DNA of 64,000 nt from Nereocystis luetkeana. Taxonomy: Eukaryota > Sar > Phaeophyceae > Laminariales > Laminariaceae. Below, one piece after another: positions 57,201-64,000 of the stretch. Made by a program: the position numbers and the translations under genes. Positions within the stretch are counted from its first letter, which is position 1, and the number at the start of each line of letters is the position of its first letter. A model generated the notes under the pieces. The model was not told the origin of the DNA, ran no database searches, and was given only the letters and a program-made list of their open reading frames with translations. Where the stretch lies: assembly GCA_031213475.1 (NCBI GenBank), contig JARUPZ010000034.1, positions 3,309,114-3,373,113 on the forward strand, written 5' to 3'.

Positions 57201-60200
57201 GTCCGGCGGCCTGCGCAACCTCCAGCGAGAGCGGTAGCCCCCTAAGGAAGTTTTTCAGAAACGCTTTTCAACCATTTATACATAGACGAAAAACAAAACT
57301 TGGGTAAAAATCAAGTTTGAAAAATAGAAACCTTACTGGATGCGGAAGAAAAACAGACAGCGACAGACAGCAGCTAACCTTGCGAGCACATCCGGCCAGT
57401 TGAGGTGAGGCGTTTCCGGTCCGGGGTACTTGGACGGGCGGTTGATCTTCAGCTCCTGAAAGCGCGAAAAAAAAATGTATATATATAAACGACAACAGCC
57501 AACCAGAATACTTCGATATAGACGGCGGGCAGCGTGCCAGCAACTGCCATCGCCACACCAGTGGAGGCGAAGTGCGTGCAGCATGATACCACCTACCCCC
57601 CTATTGAGGCCCGTTACTCGTACCGCGTGTGGTGCGTTCACACCAAACGGTTCACACGTCGTACGCATAGATCATCTACAGATAGATCATCTAGACCCTA
57701 ACCTTTCGTTTTGACTTGATTGTTGTGACGGAACTGTACACGGTAATGGCCCCTCTATAGAGCCGGTATGCGCCAGGCAAGAACAATACCGGCAATATAT
57801 ATATATAGCGGAGACCGGCATTATTCCGCACGCGGCCACACTGGCTACTCCCATCTGTGTCAAGCGATTCCACGGGAACTAGAGCATGCGGCCGGCACTG
57901 TTACTACTGAACCGGCCCTACAGAGGGAACACTGACTGCTGTAGTACATATCCAACCTTGGCAATATGTCCTAGGTCATGCAGCTTATATATTATATCGT
58001 TCCCAGCAGGCAACGTGACCTACGCATGTACATCATACAAGAAAAAGTCGTACGGGGAAAAAATTGAGAAGACAAGAAAAAAAAAAAAACGCACAGACAG
58101 AGAGAGAGCTAACTGTAAGGGAAATGCCGTACATACCTGTCCCAGGAAGGGGATGTTGTTAAGGTTGAGCAGGGCAGTTGTCTCTTCGATGGAGCGGCAC
58201 TCCACGAACGCAAAGTTCCCCGAAACCCTGGCGTGGATGATGGGGCTCCCCTCTTTCTGGCAGAACCCCACCTGGGAAGGCGGGTGCGGCATGGTGACGG
58301 GAGGCAGAGAGTGGCGGCGACGACGATGACGGCAACGCCAACAAAAAAAAAACAAAGCCACAGGCACCATACATCGACTCACAACAACATTACTTCACCG
58401 AATCATAGTCCGCCACGAGCTAGCGACCGGCCAGTAAAGGGAATGACTAGAAGAATTTCAGACATGCTCATGTATGTTCTGACGACCAGTCCACGAAGAG
58501 CTAGCGTGCTGCAAGTATCGCTAACGACCAGTGATGGTAGAATTACAGTTACGTTTTATAACTTGTAGCGACCAGCGAGCGAACAGCTGCCAACAGGTAA
58601 GAAACGCTAACGACCATCTATTGCAGATTACTACCACGTTTAATTTGTACACTTGCACTGCACGCCTTTTAAGGAACAACCCGCGTCGACATAGCGACTT
58701 GCAAGCAACGCTGACGACCAGTGATTTCAGACATCCAGCTTTTAATAGAAACGTGTATACACCTCATGGCGACCAGCTCGCGAGAAAGCTACGTACTGAC
58801 TGGTAAGCAACCCTAACGACCAGCGACTACATAGTCATAGTTGTGCTCATAGTCTATATCTATACCAGGTATATCTTGCGCATTGTGTCGCTGAGGAAGT
58901 ATTTGGGGACCATGCCCGTCTTGGTCTAGTCGCGTGTAGATACCTCCTAACGGCCAGCCCACGAAGAGCTACACAGCGACCGGTAAGCAAGACTAACGAC
59001 CACCCATTAAATGTTCACAGTTGCGTTCACACCTTGTGCATCGTGTTGCTGAGGAAGTCTTTAAGAACCATGTCCGTCATGTCCGGACTCGTGTTCCCGA
59101 TGTAAAGCTCGCTGCGCGCGAACCACGATGAACCAATCACCAGACGAAAAAAAAAGAAGAGCACGAAACGGCGTGGTTAGCTAGTTACATACGGAGTAGA
59201 AGCGATGCATTGGAGAGAGGCAAAGAGACAACAGCGGCCGGCGAGCTCGAGCACTTTCTTACGGTAAAAATTGTCGCCAAGAAGTAAAGAATTTTGTAAA
59301 AAACGATACGCAAACTGCGTCCGAAAAAAAAAACGACGAGCGTAAAACCGTATGATCTTCCCGATGACACTGAGCAACACTACCGGCCTGTATCTTTTAC
59401 GAGGAACTACGGTAGAAATTGCGCACACTGGCGGATCAGGGAGGGGTGTGAAGGACTTGCTGAATACCAAAAAAGCCTCAAGACCTCTCGGTGAAGGATG
59501 AAGGATATCGACTACCATAAAGAGCGTTCACCCCCCGCTGGAGTGCGATCGTGTTTTCAGCGTTGCTGCGAGGTTTCTCGACATCGGTAAGGGTGTTCGG
59601 AGAGTCAAACATTATATTTTCGGGTCTCGACCAGATATTTCCGAAAATAGCTTGTTCGGTATTTTTGGCAACCTTCGCGTTCTCGAAAAATCGAGCCCCT
59701 GAAAAACGATCGTACCCCTATTTCAAACCAGGTATGCGAACTCAATGCTCGTTACGGTGCTAGGAGTAGGACCCAAATCTCCTTCACAAACAAAAAGCAA
59801 AACAGACCAAAAACAACAAACAAAAAATAATGCCGCCTCCCCCCGTCTCCTAGTCCCACCGCCACAAACTACCGTAAAGAGCGCCTAACTGTTGGAGGTG
59901 TCTCTTGAGAGTAGAACCGGTGCTTCGTCTCAAAAGGGATGCGTGGTCAATGGTCAAATGACTATGGCAAGTAACAAAAGCGTACGCCCCCCCCCTCCCC
60001 CCCCCCCCCCCCCCCCGGCGGTCTGTCTCGGAAGGGATGCGTGATCAATCGCCAAAATGACCGAGGCAAGCGAAAAAAGAGTACGACCCCCCCACCTCCC
60101 CGAGTAACGTCTGACTGATGGGTGAACACCCGACCTGCTCCGTCCCGGCATTGCAGGGATGCGAGGGTCTACGGTCATACGACTACGGTCATGCATGACA

Positions 60201-61181
60201 TGAGCACATCCTCCCGGCCCTCGCCTTCTCCATCTCACCGGTAAACCTTCGTGGCAGGGTCGACAACATTGTCGGCCGCTTCTTGGCCCGTGAGGCGCTG
60301 CCATGTTGACGCCGGGGTGATGGGACCCTGGTACTTCGAAGGGCGTCCAATCTTGAGCATCTGGGCAACGTGAGCATCACAAAGTACGTACGTACGTACG
60401 CGACAGCACATGAGAATTCGGGAGTTACGAAAAATTGGCAATCTTTCGGAGTAAGTTCAATTATACCACAAAACAACCCCGAAGCACAAAAACACAAACA
60501 CACAAAAACGCAACAAACAAAACCGAAAAAAACTGACGACACCGAACAAAAAAAACTGATGACACCGAACAAAAAAAACTGATGACACCGAACAAAAAAA
60601 ACTGGACGCAAAAACACCGAACAAGATATCGACGCAAAAATACAAACACAACATGTCGACGCAAAACACACACAACGAAGAATCTCAACATGCGATACAC
60701 GCAACAAGAATAGCGCACCAACAAGTAATGACAACACACACCTGGCCCATGAAGGGGATCCCGTTAAGGTTGAGAGCCTTGGTGCACTCCTCAGAAGACC
60801 GGAGTTCCACGAAGGCGTACTTGTTGTTCACGCGGCAGGTCACCACCGGGTTGCCTGGGGACGTGTTCAGGTTCACCTATGTAACCGTCGACCGCGCCAA
60901 TCAAATTCCGACAAAAAATAACAAGTGACGAAAACAACGCGTACGAACATGGTAGCGGACGAGGACGGTGGGGGGGGCGGGTGAGGGGGGGAGGGGAGGA
61001 GAGGGGGGGGGGGGGCGGGGAGGGGGTACAGCGGGCGAGGGGGGGGGGGGGATCATTATATGTCAGATCGAACGAAGCGTAGAGACGCAATCAATCAACC
61101 CATAAATCAATCAATCCGTTCACTCGTCATCCCCTGCCCCTCGTCTCCTTTTCTAAGCGCCATCTCCTCGAAAGGCCCCGA

Positions 61182-61216
<35 letters not shown>

Positions 61217-61409
61217 GAGAGCGAATGCTGGTAGATATAAAATGGGGCTCGAAACAACATTAACTTTCATACTTCGAGGCAATATACACTGGTATATACT
61301 TTGTACGTACGTAGGGCACAGGGAGGGGGCACATCAAAATCTTCCCAAGCCTGACGACGCCTTCTGTTAACGCGCTGCCGGCGACGGAGCCAACCACCAG
61401 GCCCAAGAC
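54110..61409 (-). CDS. U2AF2: U2AF large subunit (U2AF65)-like splicing factor
   Basis: U2AF65 recognises the polypyrimidine tract at the 3' splice site and recruits U2 snRNP. Minus-strand exons are 61409-61311 (N-terminal, less sure), 60876-60742, 60360-60239, 59111-59033, 58271-58137, 57455-57379, 56046-55833, 55318-55148 and 54223-54110, with matching phases from 60876 onward. Parts in order: Arg-rich segment with WEDFDVPPP, a partial RRM (RRM-A), a full RRM (RRM-B, RNP2 ELYIGNT, RNP1 NFAFVEC), an Ala-rich linker with LRLNNMLTAGDLED, and a UHM reading EECEKFGSVKSVHIPRP...GFVFVAF...RTF, ending VEVTYWDEEKF. The linker-UHM block tracks human LCLMNMVLPEELLDDEEY and DECSKYGLVKSIEIPRP closely, and the UHM keeps an R-x-F motif. 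The N-terminus beyond 61409 was not resolved. Confidence 0.9.
54690..55135 (+). repeat. Minisatellite, ~36 bp unit in last U2AF intron
   Basis: About ten units of TCCGATATCCAACTCGGTAT followed by CGTATCGAACT, ending beside the UHM exon donor. Confidence 0.9.
55148..55318 (-). CDS. U2AF2: U2AF UHM exon
   Basis: 57 codons after CACCGCAG: EECEKFGSVKSVHIPRPSTI, NEQEKPGVGFVFVAFDGVDS and SAGAAASLRARTFDGRK, before GTGCGT. UHM domains bind Trp-containing ligand motifs such as the one in SF1. Confidence 0.92.
55833..56046 (-). CDS. U2AF2: U2AF exon: linker to UHM
   Basis: One base plus 71 codons after CGGTTAG: FTSGNPNAALPAPATTFGGI, an Ala-rich helix, then LRLNNMLTAGDLEDESGLGD and IEEETK. LxLNNMxTxxDLxD is the hallmark entry into the U2AF65 third RRM. 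Confidence 0.9.
56070..56375 (+). repeat. G-run-headed repeat, second type
   Basis: Same head and body as 41820-42062, including TTTGGCCGCC and CACCATC. A 40-base stretch (CTACTCCTAACAAGAGAGAC...) is duplicated in tandem at 56153 and 56201. Confidence 0.65.
57379..57455 (-). CDS. U2AF2: U2AF exon: end of RRM-B
   Basis: After GCTTTCAG: ELKINRPSKYPGPETPHLNW and PDVLA plus AG, before GTTAGC. Paralogous to the 60239-60360 exon (LKIGRPSKYQGP). Confidence 0.9.
57745..57910 (+). repeat. ~165 bp CCGGCACTATA repeat, copy 4
   Basis: In a U2AF intron; CCCCTCTATAGAGCCGGTAT start, CATCTGTGTCAAGCGATTCC middle. Confidence 0.7.
58137..58271 (-). CDS. U2AF2: U2AF RRM-B second exon (RNP1, 45 codons)
   Basis: VGFCQKEGSPIIHARVSGNF, AFVECRSIEETTALLNLNNI and PFLGQ, before GTATGT. 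Closest to human RRM1, although it sits where RRM2 is expected. Confidence 0.92.
58395..59032. repeat. Tandem repeats with CTAACGACCAG.GA core in U2AF intron
   Basis: Five or six diverged units of about 110-130 bp, each with GACCAG..C.CGA.GAGCTA and later CGCTAACGACCA. The unit nearest the exon also carries the decayed exon copy at 58866-58935. Confidence 0.7.
59033..59111 (-). CDS. U2AF2: U2AF RRM-B first exon (RNP2)
   Basis: One base plus 26 codons after GCGCGCAG: (R)ELYIGNTSPDMTDMVLKDF and LSNTMHK, before GTGTGA. ELYIGN is the RNP2 strand. A decayed copy lies in the next intron at about 58866-58935. Confidence 0.88.
59905..60095 (-). repeat. Two inverted G-run-headed repeat fragments
   Basis: Two minus-strand copies of the GCATCCCTT..CGAGAC block, each ending in a C-run (59988-60016, 60087-60093), inside a U2AF intron. 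Confidence 0.6.
60083..60196 (-). repeat. Truncated copy of the ~540 bp repeat
   Basis: Shares CTCCGTCCCGGCATTGCAGG and CATACGACTACGG with the full copies; lies inside a U2AF intron. Confidence 0.65.
60239..60360 (-). CDS. U2AF2: U2AF exon: end of RRM-A and inter-RRM linker
   Basis: After TGCCCAG: MLKIGRPSKYQGPITPASTW, QRLTGQEAADNVVDPATKVY plus CG, before GTGAGA. LKIGRPSKYQGP equals human LKIRRPHDYQPLPG, the last strand of RRM1. Confidence 0.9.
60742..60876 (-). CDS. U2AF2: U2AF RRM-A exon (45 codons)
   Basis: VNLNTSPGNPVVTCRVNNKY, AFVELRSSEECTKALNLNGI and PFMGQ, between an ATAG acceptor and GTGTGT. Corresponds to the second half of human RRM1 ([21 protein letters not shown]). Same length and same first (GTG) and last (CAG) codon as the RRM-B exon. 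Confidence 0.92.
61311..61409 (-). CDS. U2AF2: U2AF N-terminal exon, Arg-rich with VPPP motif
   Basis: After CCACGCAG, one frame reads LGPGGWLRRRQRVNRRRRQ then AWEDFDVPPPCAL before GTACGT. Human U2AF65 has a basic stretch followed by KYWDVPPPGFE just before RRM1. A second frame is also open here, so the assignment rests on that motif and position. Confidence 0.45.
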
Positions 61410-62799
61410 CTGCGTGGGTGAGGCTTTTGAAGACTGCTGTGACGCCCTCGAGGTCACGCGGCTTTTAGAAAATGAGGAAAACCCATTTCACGTGCCTATC
61501 CTAACTCACCTCTGATTCGGCGGGAAAAACGCCTCACTGACCCCATTTTTTGCCTCTCTCCCACCCCCTCATCCCAGAACCTCACGGGATCGAACGCACC
61601 CCCATTTTTATGAGAGCACCCCCTCCCCCCCTCTCTCTCCCGTTCGTTTTTTTCCCCTGTCCCCCCCCTCCCCCGCCTCCTCCCCTCTCTTCGGGGTTTC
61701 GATGAGAGGTTCGGGGCGACGACCGACAGAAGTTGCGGGCGAGGCACACACAACGACAACAACAACGACGACGACACAAAAGCCTGCAACAGCCAAAAAA
61801 AACGCCGAGAGAGAAGTGGCGCGAACGACGCCAAGCAAGGTAGAAACAAACACGAGCGGAAGCGAGGTTGCCACAGCCACAGCCACAGACAGACAGCTCC
61901 AGCCTCCAGTCGGACGAGAGAGAAAAGAGGACGGAGGAAAAGAAGAGAAAAAAATACAGGCAACAAGAACGGCAAGCAGATACCAGGTACACCTCTGGAC
62001 GGAAACGTAAGGATCGTTCAGGCTTCAAATCGGATGTGTCTGAAACGCTTCGTAAATTTCCGTCTAGAGTGGTTGGAAATTACAAAAAAAACATACACAC
62101 ACATATGCTGTGAAAATCGGAACCAGCAGTATTTCTTTGTTTTACACAAGTGGCTAATTGTTTTTGTTTGTATAAAAAGTGCCAGTACCCAGAGAGTTAT
62201 TGTTCATGGACATCTCAGGGCAGAACAAGCCGCTGTCCTTCTACTACGGGCAGAAGAACCCTTAACCCTTGGAAGGCAGAATAAGCCGCTGTCAATTTTA
62301 AGGGAAACAAAGCCGCTGCCCTTTCAAGGCCCCCCCAAAATACCCGAATTTTGTTTGGGCCGAGACATCTGGAGGGGAGGGAAGGGAGGGGTCACGAAGT
62401 CGAAGTCCGGAGTTTGGGGGCCGGAAAGGCGAAGCATATTACAACCACTTCGTCGAAAGTTAAGCCAACGCACGTACAAGCCTATTGAGGGGATTGCACC
62501 ATAGAAGCACCTGCACACTCAACGGACTCAGGTTTGGTGCGACTCTTAACCAACGCGCTCAAACGTTACGCGGTTGCTTCGGGCTCGCGTTTTTCGCCGG
62601 CAGCTTACGTACGTCACTCTATTTATATGCATGGCTCCAACGGCCAAGCTCGTACGTCACTCTATTTCTATCAGCTGCTGGCAACAGGGGCGTCAGGACG
62701 CGCAGAGGACGCGAAAAAAACTCAGGGCGCGACGATAAGTGGACCGACTTGCCGGCAGCACCACTGCCCTCGTTGTAAGCAGAGGTAGAGGACTTTTGC

Positions 62800-63120
62800 A
62801 CACCTCGGACATATCAGATTGATAATCTACAAATATATCATTTACAGATAGATCATCGACAGATAGATAATCTACCTATGGATCATCTACAGATAATCTA
62901 CAGATAGGATAGTCTATATGGATCATCTACAGATAATCTACAGATAGATAATCTACAGATGGATCCTTTACAGATGAATCATCTAGTTCCTCGCCTCCTG
63001 TTATGAATGTTGTGCGGAATCTGCACAGCAGTACAGATCCGACCATACAAATATTCACTAGTAATAGACGTAGATAGATCGTGGAGAAGATGCGGCTCCC
63101 ATCCGCCAACATGAGCTAGA
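62800..63120 (+). repeat. ATCATCTACAGATAGAT-type repeat
   Basis: About ten AGATAATCTACAGAT units, then a region matching 13200-13330 in inverted order (CATGAGCTAGATCATACAAG). Confidence 0.7.
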
Positions 63121-63205
63121 TCATACAAGATCGGTAACACATCTTGCCTTCAAAAAACTAGACCAATACGTGCAAATGGATTATCTATCGAGGGTGTGGA
63201 CTCGT

Positions 63206-63450
63206 GGCGCCATCTCCAGCGCGGGCTGGAGAACACCCGGGCCGGCCCACACGAGAGGGGCCGGCCGCGCGACGCGAGCGGGTTGAGGAGGACGGGCAGG
63301 ACGGTCGACATCCGGGTCACACGGGAGGCCAAGCGTTGTTAGGCGATCAAGGGGGATCTGCGTGGGCGGACGAGTCCCCCTCGACAAGCTCGCAAACGCG
63401 AAGTCTCTCGCGCGGCCCTGATGTTCCCCAGCCCGCGCTAGAGACCAAAA
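63206..63450. repeat. Inverted repeat around a GC-rich centre
   Basis: TCTCCAGCGCGGGCTGGAGAAC on the left and the near complement of GCGCGGGCTGGGGAACATC on the right, about 200 bp apart. No gene recognised inside. Confidence 0.6.
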
Positions 63451-64000
63451 AAAAAGTCCCGTTGTGAATAACGCATCAATCTCCACTGCAACCCCCCTTG
63501 TGATTTCTCTTATTCTCGGTTTCACACAGCAGAAAGATGGGTCGGAGAGGACACCACGGCCTTTCTTGATTTTTCAACGGCACTATAAACAGAGCCGTTG
63601 ATAAAGCCAGCGTCTGACTTGCGGGGGGGGGCTGCGGTGACAGGGTGAGCAGGAGACTATGGCATCCAGCGTTTGCCGGAGTGTCAACAAACCAAACAAA
63701 ACCAGCACCAAGATCAACAGCAACATTTCCTGCTTCGGTTTGTTGTTGCTGATCATCTCACATTGCCAACCTTTTTTTTACGCCATCGCCATAATCTACA
63801 ACAGCCCGTGATCACGAAAGCAAAACAAAAAGTTAAGTTGCAAAGGGATACACAAAAAGAAAAAAATGAATCAAGAGGAGCAGAGTTTTACGAACAAGGC
63901 GCGGACAACGACACGACATGTAGAAGAAAAAAACATAAAAAGTCGGCATCCCAACGAACAAAATACAAATACAAGTAAAAAAATCGATGGGAAGGAATAG

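Larger units (their letters stand above)
61410..64000. other. Right end: no gene recognised
   Basis: Upstream side of the U2AF gene. Contains an AC/GA-rich low-complexity stretch (61740-61970), AGAT-rich repeats (62800-63100), and a GC-rich segment (63200-63450) bounded by an inverted repeat. Earlier U2AF exons and its promoter are expected here but could not be identified. Confidence 0.5.

Noticed and set aside
63181-63525. 114-codon minus-strand Arg/Pro/Ala-rich frame
   Set aside because: It spans a GC-rich inverted repeat; no family match, no splice or start context to support it.

Overview
This window is nuclear DNA from a eukaryote with long introns. Five conserved protein-coding genes can be recognised, each broken into short exons (45 to about 560 bp) by introns of about 0.4 to 3.2 kb. 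The sequence between exons is packed with minisatellites, microsatellites, homopolymer runs, fold-back elements and other dispersed repeats. The gene style suggests a large-genome alga, perhaps a photosynthetic stramenopile such as a brown alga; this is inference, because no clade marker was identified.

Layout, left to right. (1) 5065-17329, plus strand: seven exons of Nup54, a channel subunit of the nuclear pore; the FG-rich start and the C-terminal end were not found. (2) 26666-32202, minus strand: ribosomal protein eL37 (RPL37), with its ATG probably alone on a first exon. (3) 34188-39355, plus strand: ribosomal protein eS12 (RPS12), four exons, apparently complete. eL37 and eS12 are divergent and about 2 kb apart. 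(4) 43391-47081, minus strand: a complete RNase H type 1 domain on four exons, with a SAP-domain exon upstream at 48782-48928 that may be its N-terminus. (5) 54110-61409, minus strand: a U2AF large-subunit (U2AF65)-like splicing factor with two closely related RRM1-type domains and a C-terminal UHM. A weak candidate gene of unknown family lies at 50574-51072 on the plus strand.

The genes are housekeeping functions (nuclear transport, translation, RNA/DNA hybrid removal, splicing) with no sign of a co-regulated cluster. The most unusual observation is in the introns. In four of the five genes, pieces of an exon or of an exon-intron junction reappear as degenerate or tandem copies inside a neighbouring intron. 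The clearest case is eL37, whose real splice donor sits in one unit of a minisatellite.

The repeat landscape includes a ~90 bp palindromic element present more than a dozen times, a second fold-back family (three copies), a third with GGAGAGC ends (two copies), a ~540 bp repeat headed by a G-run (three full copies plus fragments), tRNA-derived SINE-like units, and a small TRIM-like element with a target-site duplication.
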